The translations under genes and the position numbers were made by a program. The notes under the pieces were generated by a model. That model was not told where the DNA came from, did not search any database, and worked only from the letters and a program-made list of their open reading frames with translations. Positions 22,300-33,415 of a stretch of 64,000 nt of DNA are shown piece by piece. The stretch is from NCBI GenBank assembly GCA_012064385.1, contig QRDG01000533.1, positions 1,185,322 through 1,249,321 on the forward strand. The letters are read 5' to 3'. This stretch comes from Puccinellia tenuiflora (Eukaryota; Streptophyta; Magnoliopsida; Poales; Poaceae). Within the stretch, counting starts at the first letter, position 1, and each line of letters begins with the position of its first letter.

Positions 22300-24022
22300 A
22301 TGACGAAGAAGACCAGCGACAAGAGGGCTACCGGAGCCGCCGCCGCCACCGCCACTACCGCCGCCGCCGATGCCACCGCGGCGGGCGATCTGAAGAAGGT
22401 GCATGGCAACTGGCAACGGTCCTCCGTGACCGAGCGCCAGCTTGAGGTGTTGCGCCGCGACGGCTACCTGCCGTCGCTGGAAAAGATGAAGGCACGGGTT
22501 CCCGACGACGAGGTTTCCCCTCGTCCCCGAGACGACGAGCGCGTCTGCTTCGTCGACTTCTTGAATAGGGGATTCGCCTTCCCTGTTCATGAATTCTTCT
22601 GCGGCTTGATGTACGCGTACGGCGTACAGCTGCACGACTTCACCCCCAACACCGTGCTCCACATCTCCTGCTTCATCGTCCTGTGCGAGTGCTTCCTTGG
22701 GATACACCCGCACTGGGGGTTGTGGCAGCAGATCTTCAACATGAAGCGCAACGCCGGCGCTCACGGCGTGTATCCCGTGGGCGGCTTCGGGATCCAGACG
22801 CGCAGGGACATCGACTACTTCGACCTGAAGCAGCTCGAGTCCATGCAAAACTGGCGGAAGAAGTGGTTCTACGTCTCCGACACCTGCAAGCCAGGGCAGT
22901 TGTACGGAGTGCCGCCGTTCCGAGGCGGCGTCATCGTGGAGAAGAACTCGTGGTCGCACCGACCCGATGCCGTGAGGCCAAGGAAGCTTCTCCGTTATTG
23001 TCTCGGGTGGCCACGTTGTTGAAGACCGCGGGCAAAGAGGTGAACGGGGTGCACCTGTTCGCCACGTTCATCAGACGGCGCGTCCATCCCATCCAAGCTC
23101 GGGAGCATCCGTTGTACGAGTACGCTGGCGCCACAGATGCGACACGCGTATCCGCAGAGGAGCTCTCACCGAGCGAGGTTGAAGCTCGAGTGTGTGCGCT
23201 GACCATGCTGAAGGTTGGCGAGACGCACATCCTCGACTCGCCCGTCGTCCCCTTCAGCGCAGATAACCCTGTGCCTGAGGTAACTTCGTGATTTTTACTG
23301 CCTGTTATTGGATTTTTACCTTTTTTTTCTCAATCTTTGTACTGTTGCCCTTTGAAGGGGTTTTCCACCTTTGTTAGCCTGCCACCGCTGCCCGAGGGTA
23401 AGGGAACATCTGCTGCCCCGGACCTTCGGGTGGATCATGATGACCGTGACATCTCTGTCTCCTCCGCTGTGTCACCCAATGACACAGAAGGTGCGGACAG
23501 TGATGAAATTCCACTGGAGACCCGCCGGAAGCGAGTCCGCCGCGCCGGCTCGAAGCTGCCCAAGAAATCGCAGCCAAGTGCCAGTGCCGACGACTCTGGC
23601 TCGTCGTCGCCTCCTGCCCGCACTGGTGGCGAAGCTGCACCGGCACCAGGCTCCACGGACCCTCCGTCGAAAAATGCCCGCGTTTCGTTGGACTTCTTCG
23701 ACCTCGACGTCCTCCTGACTGAGCTGAGCTCGTAAGTCAACACCTTGCTTCTTCTGTTTCTTTTTCGGAGGTTTTGTTGTTTTGTACTTTTTGGAGTGAT
23801 TCGACTGCCTTTTCCCGTGACTCTTTCGGTGAGAAACATGCTCAGCCGGACATGGGCAAGCAAGAGGAGGAGTGCGAGAGCGCAGACCCTGGTTCGAAGG
23901 GTACCATGGCTCCTCCACCGCCGCCCGATCGCGGCGCTGCGGCGGACACTTCTGCGGCGACTCCCCCTGGTGATGACCTTGTCACCATCGTCAGCGCTCC
24001 TCCGTTGGCATCCGCCGAGCAC
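22300..24022 (+). pseudogene. Element B antisense gene, part 1: gypsy-type putative transposase-like protein (PF04195-like)
   Basis: Exon 1 starts at ATG 22300 and runs to a donor at 23280. The protein resembles the cereal domain called putative gypsy-type transposon (Pfam PF04195), recognised from the WQRSSVTERQLEVLRRDGYL start, the hydrophobic FFCGLMYAYGVQLHDF block and the GIHPHWGLWQQIF motif. A frameshift near 22965-22980 moves the continuation into another frame, compatible with loss of one base. Exon 2 (23358-23731) is in phase and is basic then Ser/Pro-rich; an exon near 23846-24022 is acidic and proline-rich, but its phase does not join cleanly. The next intron holds D1. The domain name does not prove an enzymatic role; the function of these antisense products is unknown. 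Confidence 0.7.
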
Positions 24023-24055
24023 GTAAGTCGTTTTACTCTTTGTTTTTTGTAGTCG

Positions 24056-27000
24056 TAACAGCCCCAGTTTGGAACCTGAAAATGTGAATAAATTTTTCAC
24101 TTTCTCTTTTCATATTGCATCATGGCATCCATATTTAAATTGCTCAACATGAAATAATGTTAAAGCAACAATTGAATAAATCAATGATGGTGAATATTAT
24201 TGAACAAACCAAATTCTAATTGAGCTTTCATATTTGTCCAGGAAGTTCTAATACATTCAAATATGTTTAATGCAAAAATTAAAGTAATTGCCAATTCAAA
24301 TAATTAAATAAAGCCAAAATGCAAGTGAGCATTTATAAAATAATTAACACATGAAATGTTTCCCAAATGGGCTGAAATTTTTATAACAGTTTCCAAATAT
24401 AATATATTGGCTCTGTGAATTTTTCCAGAAATTTAAAAAATAGTTAAGGGCCTTAATTCATTGCCTAAACCCTACTGGAATTAAATAAAAAGGAAAAAGA
24501 ATAAAACCCTGACGGGTGGGACCTACCTGTCAGCTTCTCCCCTCCTCCTCCTTTCCCTGGCACCACAGGGAAAGCACTGGCGCCATGGCCGCCGCGTCGC
24601 CGTGGCCTCCCCCGCTGCCCCTCGCACCCTGGCCCCCCTGGAGGATAAAGAACTCCCCCGCGACACTCTGCTCTCTCTCCCCCTCTCATTTTCCCGCACC
24701 CGAAACCCTAACCCTAGTGGTGACATGGCCGAGACCTAGCTGGAGCCGCCGCCGCATCGCCGTCGATCCCGACCACCCCAGGACAAGCCGACGGCACCAG
24801 GAGCTCCGCCGTGACCTCTTCTACCTCCACGCCGACGGAATCGAGCCGGGAGCCTGGGATTCGTCGACATCGACCTCATCTTCTTCCTCTCCGTCCGCCG
24901 GCCGCCGAGCACGATCGCCGCTGGTACCGGCCTCCCCCTTCACCACCGGGCACACTCACACATCGAGGGTGAGACGCCGGTCCTCCTGGACTTTTCCTTC
25001 CTCTCTCTCTCCCTCTGGTTCACCCTAGCGCCATAGGCCGAGCCACCGCCGCCGCCGTAGTTCGTCGTCGGTGCACACCCCGACGACCATGGGGTCCTTC
25101 GCGCCGCCACTAGAGTCCCCACGTCGTGCCGAGCGCAATGCGCCCCCTCTCGGGCTCCCGCGTGCACGCACACGACGGATCGGTGCACGGCCGTGCCGCC
25201 GATCACCGCCGCGCTCGCGCCGGTCCTGGTATGCGCCACGGTCAAACCTGACCGTGGGCCGCCTCGCCCGCATGAACGCCAGCGTGGCCACGAGCCCCCG
25301 CCATCAGTGGCTGTGGCTAGCCAGCCACTGGGTGAAAAACGGTTCGGGCAGATTTCCTGAAATTAATAATTAGACAGAAATTGGAATTAAACTTTGAAAT
25401 TGAATAACTTTTGAACCACAGCTCAGAAAATGCAAACAATATACCAAAATGCTCAGAAAAGGAATATCTACCTATTAGTATCCTTGCCATGATCAATTAA
25501 ATTTATTTAATTGCCCTTATTTAATAAAGACTAAAATGGCAGAATATAATTGGAATTTAGAAAATCCATAACTTGAGTTTTGTTTACTCAAAACTTATGT
25601 TTAATAGCTCAAAATGTTCAGTAAGCAATGAACTACAACCTTATGTCATTTGAGAGAATTTTAGAATTAATTTTGGTGCTGTTCATTAAAATTAAATAAA
25701 ATGCCAGATTTAAATCAATATTTGGAAATATCATAACTTGATAAATATTGATCCAAAATTTGCAAATGATATACCAAAATGACCAGCAAAACAAATGCTA
25801 TCTATCTATGTTAAGATCACAACATGAAACCAACTTTTCCTTTGATGTTATTTTCGAATTGGTTAAAATGATTTAAATTGCATAACCGTTTAAGTCGCCA
25901 TTTCATCATCGTTAATCGGAAAATTGCAAACGAAGTACCAAAATGATCAGGAGAACAATACCTAACTAATAATGTCATTTTCATGCATATAGAACTCATA
26001 TTTTAGTACTGGACATTTTGGGTAAATGCTTAACTTACTAAGTTAAATATGGAGTTATAACCCGTTAATTGCGATAATTATTTTAGGGGTTCCATTTAAC
26101 TTGTGGGACATGTCCAATACCATTTCAGTGCATAATATGACCATCTCATCATGAGTGTGCATTGCACCTTGTATTCGTGTTATTTATTTTGTTCCTGTTA
26201 TTGTTGTGTTTCGGTAGATTCAGGAGTCGAGGTTCCACCAGAATACCTCGACGAGCAGCGCGACCAGTACTATCAGCAAGGAAAGAGATAACCTAAACTT
26301 CTTGGCATCTAGCATCCTATTGCTTTATAAACTTAATTTATCCACCATAATATTGCATTCGATTCTATGTCACTTTTGGTCAACACTAGAGTATCCTATG
26401 AATGCATGTTTCTCCCCGAACCAATACATGTATCCCCTCCTATGAACCCTAGGTCTTTTGTGTTGGCCGGAGATAAATTATGTAATTGTTGTATTCATAT
26501 GCTTAGCCATGCTTAGTCGAATGTTAATTATGTCCGTTGATTATATTCCATGATGATGATGTTGATGGAATGTTTCGGGCATGGTGGTTACTTGTGGTGC
26601 TTAATTATAATGCTAAGAAGGCTTCGATGAGTTGCCATCGGGGATGGTGTTTTGCCTCATTCTTGCCCCTAGGTGCGAGTTCTTTACCTCTTGAACCAAG
26701 ACGAGCGTGCTTCCATTGGTGGGAGTATGGGCTCCTTACTAACTGAATAGCTTGTGCGGGCGTATCCAAGGGTCCTCTAGTTTGCTATTTCCATTTGCGC
26801 GTGTGTGTGAGCGGAAAAGAAATGATGAGGATGGTGGTGTTTAGGACGTGGCGGTGGGGCAGGAGCTGAAATTGGCTGGGTAAACTTATCATGTCGCCAC
26901 AGATGACTCTTGGATAGTCTCATGCGAGGTAAAGGTTTAACCGCGCCCACTCGCCGGCCTTCCCCGGAAGAGGGCCAATCAGGTGAGCCGAACGGTACCA

Positions 27001-27938
27001 ATGGGTAAATTAGTACACCCCTGCAGGGTTTAATCTTTTCGAAAAGCCGTGTTCTCGGTTATGGATGACTTGGGAATAGACGATAAGATTATAGAGAACC
27101 TTAACTTAATTGCTATGACAGCTAAAGGTTGCATAATCAACGTGTGGAAAAGGTTCATTTCCTCGAGGGTGATTCGAGGGGGTGCCTTGGTGGAGATGAG
27201 TTGGTGTTGGTTACAAATGGTCCGTTGAGGACCAAAGATGAAAGTTCACTCTCTTATCCCCTTTTTGAGAAAACATTCTGAGTAGTCGATGCCATGGGTC
27301 ATTTTCATCTCTTTAATTGAAAACTAGCTTTATGCAAAATAGCTACTATACAGCTTTAGAGCCTCCGTCATCATTGGGCCTATATCGCCCTACTAAACTT
27401 GCGAGTACGTCGTACTCAGTCTCTCTTTACTGCCTTTATAATTTGTTTCAGAGGAGGACGACACCGAGCACATAGGTGGGTTCTTCGTGGACGTCGACGA
27501 GTAGTTCGGGGTTCCCAGGTGGCAGCTTGGGACGTTGGAACAAGCTGGCACGGGTTTATGCTTATGTGTAGGCATCTTAGGCCATATATTTGGATCTTGT
27601 TTTATTAGACAACTACTTCGCTTCCGCATGATGAATTGTTGGGTCTGTGACCTTTTGTGTGTAATATTTGTATCTTTCTCATATATGAGTTGCTATATGA
27701 TCTCTTGTGTCGTAGAGACTGTGATGTGCCAGTTGTTCCGCAGTCTTGATCTCTCTACTATACATGATAGCTATGTCTGAGCTTATGGCATGATCGAAGT
27801 GTTGCGTGCCGATGATCCATTCCAAGCACGTCTGCCAAAGGTTTTGGCCTGGGATTGGTAACCCCATTAACCTTCGATTGTGTAGCATGACCGGTTGCAC
27901 AAAGCTTCACTGTATAGTTCTAGGGTAGGGGCGCTACA
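24056..27938 (+). mobile_element. D1: long solo-LTR-like element in an intron of the B antisense gene
   Basis: A 3.88-kb non-coding element flanked by AGTCG at 24051-24055 and 27939-27943. Its right end (GGGGCGCTACA) and left end (TAACAGCCCCAG) match those of D2 in reverse. The leading TG expected from D2/D3 (TGTAAC) is absent, so the left end seems to have lost 2 bp. It has no PBS, PPT or pol, an AT-rich body and a GC-rich block at 24480-25370. A solo LTR of a long-LTR family (LARD/Sukkula-like) fits best; a non-LTR explanation is not excluded. Confidence 0.65.
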
Positions 27939-28171
27939 AGTCGGGTGCGCGTAAGCGCTCCCGATGAGAGTAGCCCCCGAGTCTATATGCGACTATCTAT
28001 AGTCGGGTATAGACTCAAGCCACTTTCTTTGATTTTGTCTTGTGCTCTTTGTATGATCGGGTGCGTGCCAGCGCTCCCGATGGGAGTAGCCCCCGAGTCC
28101 ATATGCGACTTGGCACAGTTGGGTATGGACTCAGAAACAGTCATTTAACCTTTTCTTTGTGCTTTTCGCAG
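27939..28171 (+). other. Remainder of the interrupted intron in the B antisense gene
   Basis: Contains two copies of the phrase around GCTCCCGATG(G/A)GAGTAGCCC followed by CCGAGTC, about 115 bp apart. It ends in a pyrimidine-rich acceptor CTTTTCGCAG at 28162-28171. Confidence 0.6.
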
Positions 28172-28544
28172 CCTTTTGTCTAAGGCCAAGGATGCTCTGA
28201 CCTGCCTCCATGGCAGTGTGTTTCCGAAGGCGCAGCCTCCGTCTTCCCTTGGTGAGCTGGCGGAGCTATTTGGCCCGGATGTGTCAACCATCGCAGACTT
28301 TCGCCGCGAGCACATGGTACGTGGTTCACAGACCACTCTCCTTATGCTGCTGGGGCACGGCTTCGAGGGTGACTTTGACAAGGCTATGTCGGGTCGCCCT
28401 CGTGGACCCGATGGCAAGCCGCTGTCCCTTGGTGAATTTTCCGAGAGGTCCCGTGAACTGGCGCAGAAGCTGGCGGACACCCTGGAGAAGGAGGCCGCCA
28501 AGCGCGCCGAGAAGGCCAAGAAGTCGACCAGCTCGCAGCCGTAG
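28172..28544 (+). CDS. Element B antisense gene, Lys/Ala-rich coiled-coil exon
   Basis: Opens after the acceptor at 28171 and ends in TAG at 28542-28544. It reads LLSKAKDALTCLHGSVF, then a conserved-looking block with LGELAELFGPDVS, and ends in a charged helix of EKEAAKRAEKAKK type likely to form a coiled coil. The phase with upstream exons is not verified because D1 splits the intron. It may be the last exon of the first antisense product. Confidence 0.55.
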
Positions 28545-28772
28545 ATAGTTACTGTAGTGGTTTGGGTGGAGCTTGTATAAAAATTTATTTGCTTATCTCT
28601 GTTGGTTTGTAATGACTATTGGCCTGGGAGGCTCAATTGATATTCCTTTTGCGCAATTTCCTGATAGTCTTTGCTTCTTCCGTCCAGCCCCCGAGTCCTT
28701 TGCGGGGCTAGGGCGAAAGTGCTGCTAGCTCCATTGTCTTTCCTTATGTTTCTTGCTTTGCTTCGTGGGCAG

Positions 28773-29643
28773 GCTAACCTTGCCAGTACTTCTCCGTCCC
28801 CTGGGACTGCTTCCGACCGAGTTCTTGGCTCCGAATCTGCTGCAACGACACCGGGCACCCGCAATGCTGACGAGTACCGGTATTCGATGCTGCAAATTCG
28901 ATGTGTTAGGCTGGAGTAGGACTTATGAGCTACCCGAGGTGTCCTTGCTATTTTGCGGTCGAAGCTGCCTCATCCCAACGAACGAGAAGCTTTCTTGCTT
29001 GAAGAACTGGAGATGGTGAACTCTGAACTACTCTGTAAGTTATTCAGAAGCCCCCGAGCCATCAAGTTGTTGATTTCTTCGCGTGTTCAACTGCTATCTT
29101 CTTTTGACAGGTGCCCAACTGGATGCGCGAGCCGAAGCTGACAGAGTAAACAACCAACTCCGGTGTATTGCCGAGGTAGTAGGGCGGGACGCAACCTCCT
29201 TCTGGTCCGACAGCGCTCGGGGTCACGTTCTGGTTTTGCTGCAGGACCGCGTGCGGCAAGTGGCTTCCCTTATTGGGTCCTGCAAGTCTGCCTTGTCGCT
29301 AGTTCACAAAGCTCTGTTTCCTCTAGACGCGCAGCCGCGAGGACTTGGTGCTCTTCTGGCGAGGTTCCGCAATGGCGAGGCTGCGCAAGGGTTTGTTCGC
29401 GCTCAGCTGGTCAGTGGCGCCATCTATGCCTTGGAGTTTGTGTGTAGACGACACCCGTACATGTGTCTGACAGGTATAGATGAGGTTCCTCCGCAACCTG
29501 ACGGCACACCAACGCAAATGGAGCACCATTACCGAGCTGTAGAGGGTGTGGCTATTGGCTTGGTCAACAAACTTGAGCATGATACTGAGTTGCAGCTTGA
29601 GCATGTGACCTTGCAGGTTCCTAAAGCGGAGCCGAAGGATTAG
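28773..29643 (+). CDS. Element B antisense gene, C-terminal exons
   Basis: Three exon candidates with GT-AG borders: 28773-28879 (Ser/Thr-rich), one ending at a donor near 29036 (reads LPHPNEREAFLLEELEMVN) and 29111-29643, which ends in TAG. The second and third join in phase across GTAAGT...TTTGACAG. The last exon includes an ALFPLDAQPRGLGALLARF stretch typical in style of these cereal antisense products. It may belong to the same transcript as 22300-28544 through an unseen splice, or be a second gene. Function unknown. Confidence 0.5.
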
Positions 29644-29744
29644 CTTACTCCTCGAGCGAGTACCTTGTAAGATTTGAACAGTTTGCTTGTAAATACAGTG
29701 TATGTCAAGCCTTTAGCTATTTGAGTTGTGCTGTTGCTTTTTGT

Positions 29745-30085
29745 CGGTACGGCCCCTGGTTATCAGGTTCCCGCCTGCGTTTTATTTTGTTTTGGCCTAA
29801 GCAACGCAGCCCCTGAGTATCGGGTGCCACGGAGGCGATCTTCCTTGTTTTTGTTTAGCTCAACAGCGCAGCCCCCGAGCGTCGGGTGCTGTTCCGGAGT
29901 TTGTTTTTGGTTGGCCGTACGACGCAGCCCCCGAGTATCAGGTGCTGCGGAGGCGATTTTCTTTTGTTTTTGTTTAACTCAACAGTGCAGCCCCCGAGCG
30001 TCGGGTGCTGTTCTGGAGTCTGTTTGTGGTTGGCCGTACGACGCAGCCCCCGAGTATCAGGTGTTGCGGAGGCGATTTTCTTTGG
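29745..30085. repeat. 119-bp tandem repeats in element B
   Basis: About two and a half copies of a 119-bp unit. Each carries GCAGCCCCCGAG followed by CGTCGGGTGCTG or TATCAGGTGCTG. The CCCCCGAG core is the same as in the B polypurine tract and spacers. No coding role; it may be a slippage product between antisense gene and pol. Confidence 0.85.
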
Positions 30086-30191
30086 CGTGCAGTATATCGA
30101 TTCCGAAGATAGAGGAACATTGCCCTTTTATTATGGGATACATAGTCTCAAAGATTACATTGGTGGCTGAAGAGCCTTATTGTCAGTTGTG

Positions 30192-33100
30192 CTACGCATA
30201 GAAGTGTCGCAGATGTGCAGCATTCCACGGGTTGTGCGAGAGCTCTCCGTTCCTTGGATTCCTCAAGCGGTATGCTCCTCCACCGATGACCTCAGCGATG
30301 ATGGAGGGTCCCTCCCATGGGGAGGCGAGCTTATGCACCTTCTTTTGTTTGAGCCGGAGCACCAGGTCACCTTCCACAAATGACCTGGTTCACAGTCGAC
30401 GGCTATGGTAGTTGCGCAAGCTTTGCTGGTATGTTGCGGTGCGGGTGAGTGCAATGTCTCGCGCCTCATCCAGCAAGTCGACGTCGTCTTCGAGGGCTTC
30501 GTTGGCGTCGTCTTCATCATATGCTACAACACGAGGCGCGTCGAAGCGCAGGTCGTGAGGTAGGACTGCTTCTGCTCCGTACACCATGAAGAATGGGGTG
30601 TACTGGGTTGATCTGTTTGGCATGGTGCGCAGGCTCCAGAGCACAGATGGTAGCTCCTCCACCCAAGCGCCTGCCGCTCGCTTGAGTGGCATGAAGAGGC
30701 GTTTATTGACTCCGCTGCAGACGAGGCCGTTCGCTTTTTCCACTTGTCCATTGGACTGCGGATGAGCGACTAAGGCGTAGTTGAGCTTGATCCCTTGTTC
30801 CTTGCAGAAATCTTGGAACTCTTCGGCGGTGAAGTTTGTTCCGTTATCGGTGATGATGCTGTGCGGCACACCGAAACGGAAGCTGATTGACCTGATGAAG
30901 TTGACGACAGTTGTTGCCGCTGCGTTTGTGATTGGCACAGCCTCTATCCACTTTGTGAACTTGTCGACTGCCACCAGGAGGTGAGTGTGTCCACCACGAG
31001 CAGATTTCCTTAATGGTCCGACCATATTGAGTCCCCTCTGGGCGAACGGCCATGCCAAAGGGATTGTTTTCAGCTCCGAAGCAGGTGCGTGACGCTTGGT
31101 GGCGAACTTCTGACAGCCGATGCATTGCCTGACGATGTCCTCAGCATCATGGAGCGCTGTGGGCCAGTAAAACCCAGCTCGCAGGGCCTTGGCGACTAAG
31201 GCCCTGCTACTGGCGTGGTGCCCACATGTGCCGGCATGGATCTCAAGGAGGATAGCCTTGCCGTCCTCGGATGCGATGCACCTCTGGAGGATGTATGATA
31301 TGCTTCGCTTGTAAAGCTCTCCGTTGATTATTGTAAATGCTTTGGCACAGCGAGCGATGCGCCGTGCTTCGACTGTGTCTTCTGTGAGTTCTTGTCGTAA
31401 CATGTACGCCAGGAATGGCTTCGTCCATATGGGCTCGACAAGGAACACTTCGACTGGGCGATTTGCCAAGTCGGGTGCCTCGGAGCTTGAGGCGTCAACC
31501 TCGGGCGTCCCAGTTGCTGGTGTAGAGGGAGCCGCCGGTCGCGCCACCTTGATTGACCTTTTGTTTATCTTTTCCAAGAAGACTCCGGGGGGCACCTTAG
31601 CTTTTAAGGACCCAATATTTGCTAAGGTGTCCGCCTCTTCGTTGCTGTTGCGCCCGACATGACGGAGCTCGCAACCGTCGAAGTTGTCCTCCATGATGTT
31701 ATACAGGTTCCTGTAGGCGATCATGTTGTCTGTTGCGGCGTCGCACTCTTTCATGGTCTGCTGTACGACCAAGTTGGAGTCATCGTAGATCATTAGGCGG
31801 TCGACGCCGCACTCCTTGGCCATCTTCATCCCATGCATTAGGGCCTCGTATTCAGCTTCGTTGTTGGATGGTTTCTCGAAGTCCATCTGCAGGACATAGC
31901 GCAGCTTGTCACCTTTTGGTGATATGAGGACACCTGCGCCTGCTCCTTCATTCCTTTTTGAGCCATCAAAGTACATGGTCCAGGAGTTCGACGTATCAGG
32001 TACCGAAGGTAGCTGCATCTCCATCCACTCAGTGGTGAAGTCAGGTAAGACTTGTGCCTTGATTGATGTTGGGTGTTTGTATGTTAGGTCTAGAGGACCT
32101 AATTCGATGCTCCATTTGGCTACCCTGCCAGTTGCCTTGGAGTTGTTCAAGATGTCCGCAAGTGGTGCCGCACTCACTACCGTGATCGGGTGCTCTTGAA
32201 AATAATGTGCCACCTTGCGCGAAGTCATGAACACGCCATAGGTCAGCTTCTCGTAGTGGGGTATCTTTGCTTGGAGAGAGACAAGACCTCGCTGAGGTAA
32301 TATATGGGCCTCTGCACTCCGTGGACTCTTCCTTCTTCTGCGCGTTCGACCACCAGCACCGTACTGACCACTCGGTTCGTGGCGGCTATATAGAGGTACA
32401 ATGGCTCCTTCTCCTGAGGAGCTACCAGGATTGGTGGATTCGATAGCATGCGCTTGAGGCTGATGAATGCCTCTTGAGCTTCTGGCGTCCACTCGAACCG
32501 ATTTGTCTTCTTCATCAGCTGATAAAACGGGAGCACCTTTTCGCCCAACTTGCTGATGAATCTGCTGAGTGCAGCTACTCGCCCAGAGAGCTGCTGGACC
32601 TCCCAAAGCTTTGAAGGCTCCGGCATCTTCAGGAGTGCTTGTATCTTCTTCGGATTTGCTTCGATACCGCGTGCGGATACGAGGGACCCGAGCAGTTGCC
32701 CGGCTGGAACACCGAACACGCACTTCGTTAGGTTGAGCTTGATATGATACTTCTTGAGCGCGGTAAATGTCTCGCGCATGTCGTCAAAGTGTTACTTCTT
32801 TCTTGGTCTTGATGACTATGTCGTCAACATAGACTTGGACGTTTCGTCCGATTTGCTGCTTGAGGCAGTTCTGCATCATGCGCTGGTAGGTGGCGCCTGC
32901 GTTCTTGAGCCCGAAGGGCATTGTTGTGTAGCCGTAGACGCCGAAAGGCGTGATGAATGCTGTTTTATCTTCGTCTTCCTCCTTCATCCAGATCTGGTTA
33001 TAGCCTGAGTAGGCATCCAGGAAGTAGAGGCACTCGCAGCCTGCCGTTGAGTTGACAATTTGGTCGATGTGCGGCAAGGGGAAGTGATCCTTTGGACAAC

Positions 33101-33415
33101 ACTTGTTTAACGAAGTGAAATCGACACACATGCGGAGTATGTCTGTGTTTTTCTTTTGTACCAGTACAGGGTTAGCCACCCAGTCTGATTTCTTGATCTC
33201 TCGGATGAAATTGGCTGCCAGGAGCCTGTCGATTTCTTGCCCGATGGCAAGACGCTTCGGCTCGGCGAAGCGGCGCATAGTTTGCTTGACGGGTCTTGCG
33301 TTAGACAAGATCTGTAATTCGTGCTCGGCGAATTCCCTGGGTATGCCTGGCATGTCGGCTGGGCACCAGGCGAACATATCCCAGTTCTCACGCAGGAACT
33401 CGACGAGCGCGCTTT
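30192..33415 (-). pseudogene. Element B pol: RT, RNase H, second RNase H, integrase
   Basis: The minus strand reads RT (32784-33377; LDAYSGYNQI, MPFGLKNAGATYQ, YVDDIVIK), first RNase H and connection (32243-32779), a second RNase H of archaeal/type I style (DGSKRNEGAG, NNEAEYEALMHG), then integrase with a zinc region (HHASSRA...CIGCQK) and a core near 30700-31040. The end of pol (30192-30377) reads PWEGPSIIAEV and stops after HFYA. Frameshifts are seen near 32780, near 32270 in a CT-repeat, and near 30380. The first integrase catalytic residue, normally Asp in GLDMVGP, is Asn (codon 31026-31028). Inactive. Confidence 0.88.

Noticed and set aside
22279..22959. Minus-strand frame over the B antisense gene
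   Set aside because: Shadow of the PF04195-like exon, which has the better start context and splice sites.
24054..27938. D1, and likewise D2 and D3, as CACTA or Mutator DNA transposons
   Set aside because: No CACTA ends, no 9-bp duplication, ends TG...CA and 5-bp duplications in D1 and D3; no transposase frame.
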